Source: Acanthosoma haemorrhoidale
Lineage: Eukaryota; Arthropoda; Insecta; Hemiptera; Acanthosomatidae
Direction of reading: 5' to 3'
Assembly: GCA_930367205.1 (NCBI GenBank)
Contig: OV884011.1
Coordinates: 38,515,754-38,579,753 of the forward strand
Length of the DNA stretch: 64,000 nucleotides
Made by a program: the position numbers and the translations under genes. A model generated the notes under the pieces. The model was not told where the DNA came from. It was given only the letters and a program-made list of their open reading frames with translations, and made no database searches. This document shows, in pieces, positions 11,387 to 24,743 of the stretch (positions are counted from its first letter, which is position 1; every line of letters starts with the position of its first letter).

Positions 11387-12651
11387 AAAAAAATTAAAAA
11401 GTGTCAAACCAATTTTATATTTATGTACGCTTTACTTCTTTTCATTAATAAAAAGTTAATCGCCATCATAAAGCTATTTATATTTATTGGCTCTGCACAT
11501 TATTTTCGCTTAGTGAAATGTTTGTAAAAAAAAAAAATTGAAATTGCTCATATTACAAAGCAAATTTTTTTAACTACTTAAAATACTTCATTAAAGGTTC
11601 AATAATAATTAATATTATCTCATGCTTCCTTTTAAATTCAAAATTATTAAAAATAATGAACATAAAATAAAATTAGATAAGTTGCAGAGTCTAAAGGGAG
11701 AGATTTTTTTACATTCAAACAGGGTTTGTTAAAGCAATATTAGAAACTACGTAAAAATACTCGGTCTCATACCTCCTTAATTTTAAGCTTTCTCTCGACT
11801 CAAACCTCAAAAGCTGTTTTAAATTTAGGTATAATGTTCTGCAGTTTTGTTTTTTCCCCTGTGGTTAGGACACACTGAAGACTATAACACAAAAATAAAT
11901 CAAAGATATTCCAGGAAATAAAGTTTTGGGAGCAGATAATCATTTATTTATATTTAATGTTGGGAATTTTTACAGACTGAGCACATCTAGAGAGGAAATA
12001 TTCAAGCCATTTTAAGGAGCTTTTGGAGAGATCTAATGAGAATCTATAAACGAATGGATCCTTTTCGTTAATTCACCACCTCCGCCGTGGTTCATAGCGA
12101 CTTTACAGGACCCTTCTGATAAAAAATTTGTTTAACGTTTACAAAAAGTAAAATATAAGGATAGATCAAGTAGAAAACAAAGATTTTTGAGGAAAAATTT
12201 CAATTGGTATTGCAACCTATCGACTACGACTACCTGAGCTGGTTGAAAGAGATCTTAAATCATCTTGTTTTCTTTACATTTCAAATAAACGTAAATAAAA
12301 GATCCTGTAGATTAAGTGCCGGTTCAACTTGATCTATTGAAATGAGAATAAACTAAAAGCGGAAGTTTTTGGGCCCGTTTTCAGATAAAAAAAAAAACAG
12401 TACCCTCCTCCCAAAAAAAGATGAGAACCTCCTATCACAAAAATGAATCATACAACTAAGATCAGAGCAACGAATGATAAATAATATAAGGATTTAATTC
12501 CTATAAGCTAGTCAAGTTCGATTTTAATGGAATTGGTTCAATTTATTTATCTAATAGTATACAAAAGGAATATAATTTGCTTGTGATAACATCTATGATA
12601 TTGAAAAGGAAATGAAGGAAGTAAAAACACAAAGTAGGATCAACAGTAACA

Positions 12652-12657
12652 TTTATT
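12652..12657 (-). terminator. Poly(A) signal of Hsp70 copy 3
   Basis: AATAAA on the minus strand about 180 bases after the stop codon, equivalent to the other copies. Motif only. Confidence 0.6.
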
Positions 12658-12837
12658 CAAATAAATAGTAAAAAATATATACAAATTTCAGTCATTTAAA
12701 AAAAAAACAACTCAACTTGAGCGATTAAATAATATAAAATAATTACAAATTTTTTTTACATATTCAGTCTCAAAACAAGTGATATTTACAATATTAACAC
12801 AATGCAATTGTAAAACAAATGTCAGTGAAAAATTTGT

Positions 12838-14739
12838 TCAATCGACCTCCTCTACAGTCGGCCCTCGAGCGAAGTTGTTGCCAGCCTGCTGTCCGCAGGT
12901 AGAGCCCGAACCGTTGTTGTACATCTTGGTCATGTAGGAGACGCACTCTTTTTGAAGCTCTTGCAGCTTGTGTTGGTATTCCTCCTTATCGGCGAGTGTG
13001 TTGTTGTCAAGCCACCTCATAGTTTCATCACATCTGGCCCTCGCCTTGCTCTTGTCCTCTTCGCTCAGCTTGTCTCCTGCTTCTTCTATCGCTTGCTTCA
13101 CAGAAAATATGTAACTCTCCAGTTGGTTCCTTGCGGCTACCTTCTCCCTCTGAGCGTCATCTTCTGACTTGTACCTTTCAGCCTCGTTGACCATCCTCTC
13201 GATTTCCTCCTTGGAGAGTCGGCCTTTGTCATTTTGTATCCTGATGTTCTTTGACTTGCCAGAGCTGGTATCTTTGGCCGATACGTTCAGGATACCGTTT
13301 GCGTCCAGGTCGAATGTGACTTCGATCTTTGGTACACCTCGAGGTGCAGGCGGTATCCCAGTCAGGTCAAATGTGCCGAGGAGGTTGTTGTCCTTAGTCA
13401 TTGCCCTTTCACCTTCGAATACCTGAATCGTGACTGCGGGCTGGTTGTCCGAATAGGTGGTAAACGTCTGACTCTGCTTGCAAGGAATCCTGCTGTTCCT
13501 CTCTATTATCTTAGTCATGACTCCGCCTGCCGTTTCAATTCCCATGGAGAGGGGTGTCACGTCGACGAGAAGAACGTCTTGTATCTTACTGCTCTGGTCA
13601 CCGCTGAGGATAGCCGCTTGTACGGCGGCGCCGTACGCTACTGCCTCATCTGGGTTGATTGACAAATTAAGTGATTTACCGTTGAAGAAGTTCTGAAGGA
13701 GATTCTGGATCTTTGGGATGCGGGTCGACCCTCCGACTAGCACAACGTCGTGGATGGATCCTTTGTCTAGTTTGGCGTCCTGCAAGGCCTTCTCGACAGG
13801 GTGTAAAGTAGATCTGAAGAGATCGGCACATAGCTCTTCGAACCTAGCCCTTGTCACCTTGGTGTAAAAGTCGATACCTTCGTAAAGGGCGTCTATCTCA
13901 ATTGTTGCCTCCGTGCTTGAAGAAAGAGTTCTCTTGGCCCTTTCCGCAGCCGTCCTCAACCTCCTCAGGGCTCTCGGATTAGATTTCATATCTTTCTTGT
14001 ACTTCCTCTTGAACTCCTCCGCTAGATGATTGACGAGCCTATTGTCAAAGTCTTCTCCTCCCAGGTGAGTGTCTCCTGCAGTGGACCTGACTTCGAAGAG
14101 GGAGCCCTCATCGATTGTCAGGATGGAGACGTCAAAGGTACCTCCACCGAGGTCAAAGATGAGCACATTCCTCTCACCCTTCAAGTTCTTATCCAGACCG
14201 TAGGCGAGAGCTGCAGCTGTAGGTTCGTTGATTATCCTCAGAACATTTAAACCAGCGATAGCACCTGCATCCTTTGTCGCTTGCCTCTGAGAGTCATTGA
14301 AATACGCAGGCACTGTGATTACTGCATCTTTCACTGTCTCTCCCAGGTAGGATTCTGCGGTCTCTTTCATTTTTGTCAGTACCATTGAACTTATCTCTTC
14401 CGGTGCGAAACTTTTAGTTTCACCTTTGTATTCTACCTGAATTTTAGGCTTGGAGCAATCACTGATGACTTTAAAAGGCCAATGCTTCAGATCGTCCTGA
14501 ATTTTAGGATCCTCATATTTCCTGCCGATTAACCTTTTAGCATCAAAAACTGTGTGCTGAGGGTTCATAGCTACCTGGTTCTTCGCCGCGTCTCCGACTA
14601 GCCTCTCGGTGTCTGTGAAGGCGACATAGCTGGGCGTCGTCTTGTTGCCTTGATCGTTGGCGATGATCTCTACTTTTCCGTGCTGCCAAACGCCGACGCA
14701 CGAATAAGTTGTACCTAGATCAATTCCGATAGCAGGCAT
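12838..14739 (-). CDS. Hsp70: Heat shock protein 70, inducible cytosolic type, copy 3 (K33 variant)
   Basis: Complete intronless Hsp70 of 633 residues. It differs from copies 1 and 2 by D528 in place of E528 in the helical lid. It differs from all other copies by lysine at residue 33 in the conserved GNRTTPS segment of the nucleotide-binding domain, caused by one base (plus-strand ctt at 14641-14643). Arginine is the usual residue here in insect Hsp70s such as fly. The change is conservative and may be neutral, but it sits close to the nucleotide-binding cleft. All other signatures and the EEVD tail are intact. Start chosen as in copy 1 (14737-14739). Confidence 0.97.
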   Translation of the reverse strand: MPAIGIDLGTTYSCVGVWQHGKVEIIANDQGNKTTPSYVAFTDTERLVGDAAKNQVAMNPQHTVFDAKRLIGRKYEDPKIQDDLKHWPFKVISDCSKPKIQVEYKGETKSFAPEEISSMVLTKMKETAESYLGETVKDAVITVPAYFNDSQRQATKDAGAIAGLNVLRIINEPTAAALAYGLDKNLKGERNVLIFDLGGGTFDVSILTIDEGSLFEVRSTAGDTHLGGEDFDNRLVNHLAEEFKRKYKKDMKSNPRALRRLRTAAERAKRTLSSSTEATIEIDALYEGIDFYTKVTRARFEELCADLFRSTLHPVEKALQDAKLDKGSIHDVVLVGGSTRIPKIQNLLQNFFNGKSLNLSINPDEAVAYGAAVQAAILSGDQSSKIQDVLLVDVTPLSMGIETAGGVMTKIIERNSRIPCKQSQTFTTYSDNQPAVTIQVFEGERAMTKDNNLLGTFDLTGIPPAPRGVPKIEVTFDLDANGILNVSAKDTSSGKSKNIRIQNDKGRLSKEEIERMVNEAERYKSEDDAQREKVAARNQLESYIFSVKQAIEEAGDKLSEEDKSKARARCDETMRWLDNNTLADKEEYQHKLQELQKECVSYMTKMYNNGSGSTCGQQAGNNFARGPTVEEVD

Positions 14740-14860
14740 TGTAAACATGCGGGTATACAACTAAACACTTGATAATAAACGCAATGGAGCGAATAGTCGC
14801 AATCGAGATAACTCTCTAGCTTTCAGTAAGTAAACTGACTCGAAACGTCAACTGTCAGGG

Positions 14861-14996
14861 TTTATATTTTCCCGCCGGCAGTTCTAGAAAATTCTCGGCG
14901 CTTCCCTCGATTCCGATTGGCTGGAACCGACTAACAGCTGGCTCTGGGACCTTCTAGTCTTGTAACAGATCGAGAACCTTCTCGACCTGTCGAGAA
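14861..14996 (-). promoter_or_regulatory. Heat shock promoter of Hsp70 copy 3
   Basis: Same layout as copy 1: TATAAA at 14861-14866, perfect three-unit heat shock element at 14882-14894, five-unit distal element in 5-bp register at 14974-14996. The promoter region looks identical to copy 1 although the spacers differ, which suggests shared conversion or selection. Confidence 0.88.
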
Positions 14997-17689
14997 TCAA
15001 AGCAAAAATAAATCAATGATCTTTTTACTTTATTTCACAGGAATTTTCTTCTATAATCCTGAGAAAAACTCACACTATCGACCACCACTTTCCTTCTTGG
15101 CGGTGTCCGAATTCCCTAAGAGTATGAAGTTTTCATGATTCTTTTTTTTTTTTTTTTTTTTTTTTACCGTATTTATGAAGTCCTTTAATTGTTAAATCAT
15201 TTTTAAGTGTACCTGTCAGAATTACCGTATTTTGCTCTGGTGTGCGGATAGTTTGAATGTATTTGTGTATGTTTGTTGTTACTGTTTAAATCGACGGAAA
15301 TGGTACTTATCCCATTCCTAGTTTAGTAAGGACTCTCTCTTCAGGACCTATTTGTCCTGAAGGTTGTCAGTCCTCTCCGCTCTGATATTCCCTGATTGGG
15401 ACGATTTTCCGTTCCTCTTTTTATCATGGTGTTTTATTGCTACTAATTTTTCTATAAAAGCAGCTTTATAACAGTCCGATGATAAAGAAACGTTCACATC
15501 ATGATTTTTCTGTTGGGCATCAGGTATTTCCTGTTAGTTTAAAATATTCATTGCGATTCTATGATGTTTTGTGTCTGTAGAGACTTGATAAAACAACCTA
15601 TGGAGTGTGGGTAAAGTTTTTATTATTACTAATGCTCGATGAGTTCAGAGGAATGTATTGTATACTGTAATAGCGTGTACAAGCTAAACTTGAGCCTCCT
15701 ATTTCGTTTAAGCTTGTACTTAAAATAAATATATTATATTCCCATGACATAATGAATGAGTCAAACATTGGTGGTTTATATGAGGTGCGTTTAATGGCTA
15801 TTTTCCTGATTAAGAGCGGTAATTAGCGCTGTTCTCTGAGTGGATCTTTCCAACACTTATATTATATAATTAGCTGTTTTTATCATTTACTGTCATCGTT
15901 ATTACTATCAAAAAGAACAAGCAATTTTTTTTTTCTAAATGTAGATTACCGTACTGTGATTTCGAGATTTTCCCTTTCAAGTTAGATTTATGTTTAACTG
16001 ACAGTTTTACCATGTAGTTGTTATGCCTGACTTGCTAATAATAGAACACTTTGTGTGTTGTCCTTAAAGGTCCCGGTTTTTTTTTTTTTTTTTACGCTGG
16101 CTCTTTTAGGGCCGAGTACTAATAAGCCATCATGAGATTAATTAGGTTCATTTATTTATTTATTACACCGTACAGTTGTAACAGTTGGGCCAATGTCTTT
16201 GGCAGTAGTGAAATAAAACCTATGTCCATCTAGGTAGATTTGAACCTAGAACCTTCACATCCTTAAGCAGTTATGCTGTCCAATTCACTGTATAATAGCC
16301 GTTTTAAAATCCTAATCTGTAATTTTAATTTTGATAAGTCAACAGATACGTCTTGGAACACTTTTATAAGTGAATTTAGGGGCCTAAAGGGTTGATTGTA
16401 ATCCAGCTGAAGTAATTGGTTCCTATGCTGTTCCTCCTTGAAAATTGTATTGAAGGCAGGTTCATGTGTTTTGTTTGATTTTCATTTGGTGGTATATTTT
16501 AAATAGTTATTCATTTTTTTTTTTATTAAACTGGGAGCCCCCAGCCACATCTAAATGTGTTACCATATCACAGCAGTGCACTAATATATCTTTAGTATCT
16601 TGAGACAATGTCCCTGAAGAATAAACTTTCTTTTACTTACTATGAATTATTCTTTGTTCTCCCCAGATTACCAATCAGTATAAATAGTTTATCGGAAGAT
16701 AAAATGACGTATGGGAAGAAATGATAAAAAATAAAATATATACATCTATGGATATATATAAAAAAAAATATGTAGAAAATAACGCAATAACCTGTAATTG
16801 TAGCATACATCAATCAATATAATTAAAAAAAATAATAAAGTCTTTTTTCGGAAAGCCTAATCGATATAGCATACACCAATTTATATTTGTAATGATGAAT
16901 GTACATTTATTTTAATTTTTATGCTTGGAAGGAATACAGGGTTGTTAAATAATAACAATAAGTCACAAATTTGATGCCATGGAATGATTTATTAATTTTA
17001 AAAAGAAATGAATTTTATTTGATAATGAAGATTGACGTATATAAGATGCTATACTGCAGATTCAATGATTAATTTTTAAGGGAGCTCTGAAGTCTAATTA
17101 ATTTACCTAGATGCTGTGATTTAATGATGTCTTTGATATTCATTATGTAAACTGCTGGGTCTGGGTCAGGCACTCACAGCGTTTCCTGTAGCTTTTTCCT
17201 CCTGACCAGCCGACCTTAACTTTTAGTATGCCTTTAGTTTTATATTAAGGGGCCTGAGGTGGCTTGGACATAGACTCATAATAAAATAGAAATAACCTAT
17301 GTGGATATACGTACATATGGAAAATAGTAAACTGTACAATATTTAACTAAAATTCATTAGAGGTATATTAATTGAAACCAAGTATCGTCAGAAGAAAAAT
17401 TGTCACTCTCACACAATTTGCCACATACTAATATTTACTAAAAGAAGAAAATAATTATAAAAAAACAAAACAAGATTGTATAGAAGACCTAACAGATAGA
17501 GGGAAAGGAGTAGCAGAGATAAAGATAAACCTTTGAGGAGGTACCCTTCTCAGGATATCTCCCAAGTTAGATTTGTAGGAAAATAATCCACCACTACAGG
17601 GGTGTTCTTAGCAGAAAATCCTTCCAAACTTCCCAACAGTGGAAGAAAAAATGATGCCTCTGTAGACAGAGAAAATTGAACAACAAGAA
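14997..17689. other. Spacer upstream of Hsp70 copy 3
   Basis: Non-coding AT-rich spacer. It has a poly(T) run near 15142-15165 that is longer than in unit 1, a second poly(T) run near 16077-16093, and the SINE at 16151-16300. No gene-like ORF. Confidence 0.8.
16151..16300 (-). mobile_element. tRNA-derived SINE in unit 3 spacer
   Basis: Same element and position as in unit 1: tRNA-like head with box B on the minus strand and a TAAA-repeat tail. It lacks the 6-base insertion seen in unit 1. Its presence in each sequenced spacer shows that it inserted before the array was amplified. Confidence 0.55.
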
Positions 17690-18954
17690 AAAAAAATTAA
17701 AAAGTGTCAAACCAATTTTATATTTATGTACGCTTTACTTCTTTTCATTAATAAAAAGTTAATCGCCATCATAAAGCTATTTATATTTATTGGCTCTGCA
17801 CATTATTTTCGCTTAGTGAAATGTTTGTAAAAAAAAAAAATTGAAATTGCTCATATTACAAAGCAAATTTTTTTAACTACTTAAAATACTTCATTAAAGG
17901 TTCAATAATAATTAATATTATCTCATGCTTCCTTTTAAATTCAAAATTATTAAAAATAATGAACATAAAATAAAATTAGATAAGTTGCAGAGTCTAAAGG
18001 GAGAGATTTTTTTACATTCAAACAGGGTTTGTTAAAGCAATATTAGAAACTACGTAAAAATACTCGGTCTCATACCTCCTTAATTTTAAGCTTTCTCTCG
18101 ACTCAAACCTCAAAAGCTGTTTTAAATTTAGGTATAATGTTCTGCAGTTTTGTTTTTTCCCCTGTGGTTAGGACACACTGAAGACTATAACACAAAAATA
18201 AATCAAAGATATTCCAGGAAATAAAGTTTTGGGAGCAGATAATCATTTATTTATATTTAATGTTGGGAATTTTTACAGACTGAGCACATCTAGAGAGGAA
18301 ATATTCAAGCCATTTTAAGGAGCTTTTGGAGAGATCTAATGAGAATCTATAAACGAATGGATCCTTTTCGTTAATTCACCACCTCCGCCGTGGTTCATAG
18401 CGACTTTACAGGACCCTTCTGATAAAAAATTTGTTTAACGTTTACAAAAAGTAAAATATAAGGATAGATCAAGTAGAAAACAAAGATTTTTGAGGAAAAA
18501 TTTCAATTGGTATTGCAACCTATCGACTACGACTACCTGAGCTGGTTGAAAGAGATCTTAAATCATCTTGTTTTCTTTACATTTCAAATAAACGTAAATA
18601 AAAGATCCTGTAGATTAAGTGCCGGTTCAACTTGATCTATTGAAATGAGAATAAACTAAAAGCGGAAGTTTTTGGGCCCGTTTTCAGATAAAAAAAAAAA
18701 CAGTACCCTCCTCCCAAAAAAAGATGAGAACCTCCTATCACAAAAATGAATCATACAACTAAGATCAGAGCAACGAATGATAAATAATATAAGGATTTAA
18801 TTCCTATAAGCTAGTCAAGTTCGATTTTAATGGAATTGGTTCAATTTATTTATCTAATAGTATACAAAAGGAATATAATTTGCTTGTGATAACATCTATG
18901 ATATTGAAAAGGAAATGAAGGAAGTAAAAACACAAAGTAGGATCAACAGTAACA

Positions 18955-18960
18955 TTTATT
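18955..18960 (-). terminator. Poly(A) signal of Hsp70 copy 4
   Basis: AATAAA on the minus strand about 180 bases after the stop codon, equivalent to the other copies. Motif only. Confidence 0.6.
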
Positions 18961-19140
18961 CAAATAAATAGTAAAAAATATATACAAATTTCAGTCATTT
19001 AAAAAAAAAACAACTCAACTTGAGCGATTAAATAATATAAAATAATTACAAATTTTTTTTACATATTCAGTCTCAAAACAAGTGATATTTACAATATTAA
19101 CACAATGCAATTGTAAAACAAATGTCAGTGAAAAATTTGT

Positions 19141-21042
19141 TCAATCGACCTCCTCTACAGTCGGCCCTCGAGCGAAGTTGTTGCCAGCCTGCTGTCCGCA
19201 GGTAGAGCCCGAACCGTTGTTGTACATCTTGGTCATGTAGGAGACGCACTCTTTTTGAAGCTCTTGCAGCTTGTGTTGGTATTCCTCCTTATCGGCGAGT
19301 GTGTTGTTGTCAAGCCACCTCATAGTTTCATCACATCTGGCCCTCGCCTTGCTCTTGTCCTCTTCGCTCAGCTTGTCTCCTGCTTCTTCTATCGCTTGCT
19401 TCACAGAAAATATGTAACTCTCCAGTTGGTTCCTTGCGGCTACCTTCTCCCTCTGAGCGTCATCTTCTGACTTGTACCTTTCAGCCTCGTTGACCATCCT
19501 CTCGATTTCCTCCTTGGAGAGTCGGCCTTTGTCATTTTGTATCCTGATGTTCTTTGACTTGCCAGAGCTGGTATCTTTGGCCGATACGTTCAGGATACCG
19601 TTTGCGTCCAGGTCGAATGTGACTTCGATCTTTGGTACACCTCGAGGTGCAGGCGGTATCCCAGTCAGGTCAAATGTGCCGAGGAGGTTGTTGTCCTTAG
19701 TCATTGCCCTTTCACCTTCGAATACCTGAATCGTGACTGCGGGCTGGTTGTCCGAATAGGTGGTAAACGTCTGACTCTGCTTGCAAGGAATCCTGCTGTT
19801 CCTCTCTATTATCTTAGTCATGACTCCGCCTGCCGTTTCAATTCCCATGGAGAGGGGTGTCACGTCGACGAGAAGAACGTCTTGTATCTTACTGCTCTGG
19901 TCACCGCTGAGGATAGCCGCTTGTACGGCGGCGCCGTACGCTACTGCCTCATCTGGGTTGATTGACAAATTAAGTGATTTACCGTTGAAGAAGTTCTGAA
20001 GGAGATTCTGGATCTTTGGGATGCGGGTCGACCCTCCGACTAGCACAACGTCGTGGATGGATCCTTTGTCTAGTTTGGCGTCCTGCAAGGCCTTCTCGAC
20101 AGGGTGTAAAGTAGATCTGAAGAGATCGGCACATAGCTCTTCGAACCTAGCCCTTGTCACCTTGGTGTAAAAGTCGATACCTTCGTAAAGGGCGTCTATC
20201 TCAATTGTTGCCTCCGTGCTTGAAGAAAGAGTTCTCTTGGCCCTTTCCGCAGCCGTCCTCAACCTCCTCAGGGCTCTCGGATTAGATTTCATATCTTTCT
20301 TGTACTTCCTCTTGAACTCCTCCGCTAGATGATTGACGAGCCTATTGTCAAAGTCTTCTCCTCCCAGGTGAGTGTCTCCTGCAGTGGACCTGACTTCGAA
20401 GAGGGAGCCCTCATCGATTGTCAGGATGGAGACGTCAAAGGTACCTCCACCGAGGTCAAAGATGAGCACATTCCTCTCACCCTTCAAGTTCTTATCCAGA
20501 CCGTAGGCGAGAGCTGCAGCTGTAGGTTCGTTGATTATCCTCAGAACATTTAAACCAGCGATAGCACCTGCATCCTTTGTCGCTTGCCTCTGAGAGTCAT
20601 TGAAATACGCAGGCACTGTGATTACTGCATCTTTCACTGTCTCTCCCAGGTAGGATTCTGCGGTCTCTTTCATTTTTGTCAGTACCATTGAACTTATCTC
20701 TTCCGGTGCGAAACTTTTAGTTTCACCTTTGTATTCTACCTGAATTTTAGGCTTGGAGCAATCACTGATGACTTTAAAAGGCCAATGCTTCAGATCGTCC
20801 TGAATTTTAGGATCCTCATATTTCCTGCCGATTAACCTTTTAGCATCAAAAACTGTGTGCTGAGGGTTCATAGCTACCTGGTTCTTCGCCGCGTCTCCGA
20901 CTAGCCTCTCGGTGTCTGTGAAGGCGACATAGCTGGGCGTCGTCCTGTTGCCTTGATCGTTGGCGATGATCTCTACTTTTCCGTGCTGCCAAACGCCGAC
21001 GCACGAATAAGTTGTACCTAGATCAATTCCGATAGCAGGCAT
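19141..21042 (-). CDS. Hsp70: Heat shock protein 70, inducible cytosolic type, copy 4
   Basis: Complete intronless Hsp70 of 633 residues with R33 and D528, so it combines the usual arginine with the lid variant of copy 3. The three Hsp70 signatures, interdomain linker and terminal EEVD are intact. It is the copy closest to unique flanking DNA and to the receptor kinase gene, which lies on the same strand about 5 kb to the right of this copy's start codon. Start chosen at the ATG of MPAIGIDL (21040-21042). Copies 3 and 4 appear to differ by one coding base only. Confidence 0.97.
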   Translation of the reverse strand: MPAIGIDLGTTYSCVGVWQHGKVEIIANDQGNRTTPSYVAFTDTERLVGDAAKNQVAMNPQHTVFDAKRLIGRKYEDPKIQDDLKHWPFKVISDCSKPKIQVEYKGETKSFAPEEISSMVLTKMKETAESYLGETVKDAVITVPAYFNDSQRQATKDAGAIAGLNVLRIINEPTAAALAYGLDKNLKGERNVLIFDLGGGTFDVSILTIDEGSLFEVRSTAGDTHLGGEDFDNRLVNHLAEEFKRKYKKDMKSNPRALRRLRTAAERAKRTLSSSTEATIEIDALYEGIDFYTKVTRARFEELCADLFRSTLHPVEKALQDAKLDKGSIHDVVLVGGSTRIPKIQNLLQNFFNGKSLNLSINPDEAVAYGAAVQAAILSGDQSSKIQDVLLVDVTPLSMGIETAGGVMTKIIERNSRIPCKQSQTFTTYSDNQPAVTIQVFEGERAMTKDNNLLGTFDLTGIPPAPRGVPKIEVTFDLDANGILNVSAKDTSSGKSKNIRIQNDKGRLSKEEIERMVNEAERYKSEDDAQREKVAARNQLESYIFSVKQAIEEAGDKLSEEDKSKARARCDETMRWLDNNTLADKEEYQHKLQELQKECVSYMTKMYNNGSGSTCGQQAGNNFARGPTVEEVD

Positions 21043-21163
21043 TGTAAACATGCGGGTATACAACTAAACACTTGATAATAAACGCAATGGAGCGAATAGT
21101 CGCAATCGAGATAACTCTCTAGCTTTCAGTAAGTAAACTGACTCGAAACGTCAACTGTCAGGG

Positions 21164-21299
21164 TTTATATTTTCCCGCCGGCAGTTCTAGAAAATTCTCG
21201 GCGCTTCCCTCGATTCCGATTGGCTGGAACCGACTAACAGCTGGCTCTGGGACCTTCTAGTCTTGTAACAGATCGAGAACCTTCTCGACCTGTCGAGAA
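21164..21299 (-). promoter_or_regulatory. Heat shock promoter of Hsp70 copy 4
   Basis: TATAAA at 21164-21169 on the minus strand, perfect heat shock element at 21185-21197, five-unit distal element at 21277-21299. Layout and spacing are the same as in copies 1 and 3. Confidence 0.88.
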
Positions 21300-23989
21300 T
21301 CAAAGCAAAAATAAATCAATGATCTTTTTACTTTATTTCACAGGAATTTTCTTCTATAATCCTGAGAAAAACTCACACTATCGACCACCACTTTCCTTCT
21401 TGGCGGTGTCCGAATTCCCTAAGAGTATGAAGTTTTCATGATTCTTTTTTTTTTTTTTTTTTTTTACCGTATTTATGAAGTCCTTTAATTGTTAAATCAT
21501 TTTTAAGTGTACCTGTCAGAATTACCGTATTTTGCTCTGGTGTGCGGATAGTTTGAATGTATTTGTGTATGTTTGTTGTTACTGTTTAAATCGACGGAAA
21601 TGGTACTTATCCCATTCCTAGTTTAGTAAGGACTCTCTCTTCAGGACCTATTTGTCCTGAAGGTTGTCAGTCCTCTCCGCTCTGATATTCCCTGATTGGG
21701 ACGATTTTCCGTTCCTCTTTTTATCATGGTGTTTTATTGCTACTAATTTTTCTATAAAAGCAGCTTTATAACAGTCCGATGATAAAGAAACGTTCACATC
21801 ATGATTTTTCTGTTGGGCATCAGGTATTTCCTGTTAGTTTAAAATATTCATTGCGATTCTATGATGTTTTGTGTCTGTAGAGACTTGATAAAACAACCTA
21901 TGGAGTGTGGGTAAAGTTTTTATTATTACTAATGCTCGATGAGTTCAGAGGAATGTATTGTATACTGTAATAGCGTGTACAAGCTAAACTTGAGCCTCCT
22001 ATTTCGTTTAAGCTTGTACTTAAAATAAATATATTATATTCCCATGACATAATGAATGAGTCAAACATTGGTGGTTTATATGAGGTGCGTTTAATGGCTA
22101 TTTTCCTGATTAAGAGCGGTAATTAGCGCTGTTCTCTGAGTGGATCTTTCCAACACTTATATTATATAATTAGCTGTTTTTATCATTTACTGTCATCGTT
22201 ATTACTATCAAAAAGAACAAGCAATTTTTTTTTTCTAAATGTAGATTACCGTACTGTGATTTCGAGATTTTCCCTTTCAAGTTAGATTTATGTTTAACTG
22301 ACAGTTTTACCATGTAGTTGTTATGCCTGACTTGCTAATAATAGAACACTTTGTGTGTTGTCCTTAAAGGTCCCGGTTTTTTTTTTTTTTTTTACGCTGG
22401 CTCTTTTAGGGCCGAGTACTAATAAGCCATCATGAGATTAATTAGGTTCATTTATTTATTTATTACACCGTACAGTTGTAACAGTTGGGCCAATGTCTTT
22501 GGCAGTAGTGAAATAAAACCTATGTCCATCTAGGTAGATTTGAACCTAGAACCTTCACATCCTTAAGCAGTTATGCTGTCCAATTCACTGTATAATAGCC
22601 GTTTTAAAATCCTAATCTGTAATTTTAATTTTGATAAGTCAACAGATACGTCTTGGAACACTTTTATAAGTGAATTTAGGGGCCTAAAGGGTTGATTGTA
22701 ATCCAGCTGAAGTAATTGGTTCCTATGCTGTTCCTCCTTGAAAATTGTATTGAAGGCAGGTTCATGTGTTTTGTTTGATTTTCATTTGGTGGTATATTTT
22801 AAATAGTTATTCATTTTTTTTTTTATTAAACTGGGAGCCCCCAGCCACATCTAAATGTGTTACCATATCACAGCAGTGCACTAATATATCTTTAGTATCT
22901 TGAGACAATGTCCCTGAAGAATAAACTTTCTTTTACTTACTATGAATTATTCTTTGTTCTCCCCAGATTACCAATCAGTATAAATAGTTTATCGGAAGAT
23001 AAAATGACGTATGGGAAGAAATGATAAAAAATAAAATATATACATCTATGGATATATATAAAAAAAAATATGTAGAAAATAACGCAATAACCTGTAATTG
23101 TAGCATACATCAATCAATATAATTAAAAAAAATAATAAAGTCTTTTTTCGGAAAGCCTAATCGATATAGCATACACCAATTTATATTTGTAATGATGAAT
23201 GTACATTTATTTTAATTTTTATGCTTGGAAGGAATACAGGGTTGTTAAATAATAACAATAAGTCACAAATTTGATGCCATGGAATGATTTATTAATTTTA
23301 AAAAGAAATGAATTTTATTTGATAATGAAGATTGACGTATATAAGATGCTATACTGCAGATTCAATGATTAATTTTTAAGGGAGCTCTGAAGTCTAATTA
23401 ATTTACCTAGATGCTGTGATTTAATGATGTCTTTGATATTCATTATGTAAACTGCTGGGTCTGGGTCAGGCACTCACAGCGTTTCCTGTAGCTTTTTCCT
23501 CCTGACCAGCCGACCTTAACTTTTAGTATGCCTTTAGTTTTATATTAAGGGGCCTGAGGTGGCTTGGACATAGACTCATAATAAAATAGAAATAACCTAT
23601 GTGGATATACGTACATATGGAAAATAGTAAACTGTACAATATTTAACTAAAATTCATTAGAGGTATATTAATTGAAACCAAGTATCGTCAGAAGAAAAAT
23701 TGTCACTCTCACACAATTTGCCACATACTAATATTTACTAAAAGAAGAAAATAATTATAAAAAAACAAAACAAGATTGTATAGAAGACCTAACAGATAGA
23801 GGGAAAGGAGTAGCAGAGATAAAGATAAACCTTTGAGGAGGTACCCTTCTCAGGATATCTCCCAAGTTAGATTTGTAGGAAAATAATCCACCACTACAGG
23901 GGTGTTCTTAGCAGAAAATCCTTCCAAACTTCCCAACAGTGGAAGAAAAAATGATGCCTCTGTAGACAGAGAAAATTGAACAACAAGAA
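21300..23989. other. Spacer upstream of Hsp70 copy 4
   Basis: Non-coding spacer almost identical to that of unit 3, differing mainly in the poly(T) run near 21445-21465. Contains the SINE at 22451-22600. No gene-like ORF. Confidence 0.8.
22451..22600 (-). mobile_element. tRNA-derived SINE in unit 4 spacer
   Basis: Same SINE as in units 1 and 3, with box B-containing head and TAAA-repeat tail, identical to the unit 3 copy by eye. Confidence 0.55.
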
Positions 23990-24743
23990 AAAAAAATTAA
24001 AAAGTGTCAAACCAATTTTATATTTATGTACGCTTTACTTCTTTTCATTAATAAAAAGTTAATCGCCATCATAAAGCTATTTATATTTATTGGCTCTGCA
24101 CATTATTTTCGCTTAGTGAAATGTTTGTAAAAAAAAAAAATTGAAATTGCTCATATTACAAAGCAAATTTTTTTAACTACTTAAAATACTTCATTAAAGG
24201 TTCAATAATAATTAATATTATCTCATGCTTCCTTTTAAATTCAAAATTATTAAAAATAATGAACATAAAATAAAATTAGATAAGTTGCAGAGTCTAAAGG
24301 GAGAGATTTTTTTACATTCAAACAGGGTTTGTTAAAGCAATATTAGAAACTACGTAAAAATACTCGGTCTCATACCTCCTTAATTTTAAGCTTTCTCTCG
24401 ACTCAAACCTCAAAAGCTGTTTTAAATTTAGGTATAATGTTCTGCAGTTTTGTTTTTTCCCCTGTGGTTAGGACACACTGAAGACTATAACACAAAAATA
24501 AATCAAAGATATTCCAGGAAATAAAGTTTTGGGAGCAGATAATCATTTATTTATATTTAATGTTGGGATTTTTTACAGACTGAGCACATCTAGAGAGGAA
24601 ATATTCAAGCCATTTTAAGGAGCTTTTGGAGAGATCTAATGAGAATCTATAAATGAATGGATCCTTCTCATTAATTCCCCACCTCCGCCGTGGTTCATAG
24701 CGACTTTACAGGTCCCTTCTGATAATAAATTTGTTTAACGTCC
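23990..24743 (-). repeat. Partial fifth unit and right edge of the Hsp70 array
   Basis: The first roughly 750 bases of a unit, with no Hsp70 gene. From 23990 to about 24568 it is identical by eye to unit 4. From there to 24743 it has seven differences, and after about 24743-24755 the sequence is unrelated. This marks the right-hand breakpoint of the duplication. Confidence 0.9.

Larger units (their letters stand above)
11387..17689 (-). repeat. Hsp70 tandem array, unit 3
   Basis: Complete unit of about 6.3 kb. Compared by eye with unit 4 it is almost identical. The differences I saw are one base in the gene (codon 33) and the length of a poly(T) run in the spacer. Such identity across non-coding sequence means a very recent duplication or conversion, or assembly of near-identical reads. 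Confidence 0.93.
17690..23989 (-). repeat. Hsp70 tandem array, unit 4
   Basis: Last complete unit before the array edge, nearly identical to unit 3 in both gene and spacer. Confidence 0.93.
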
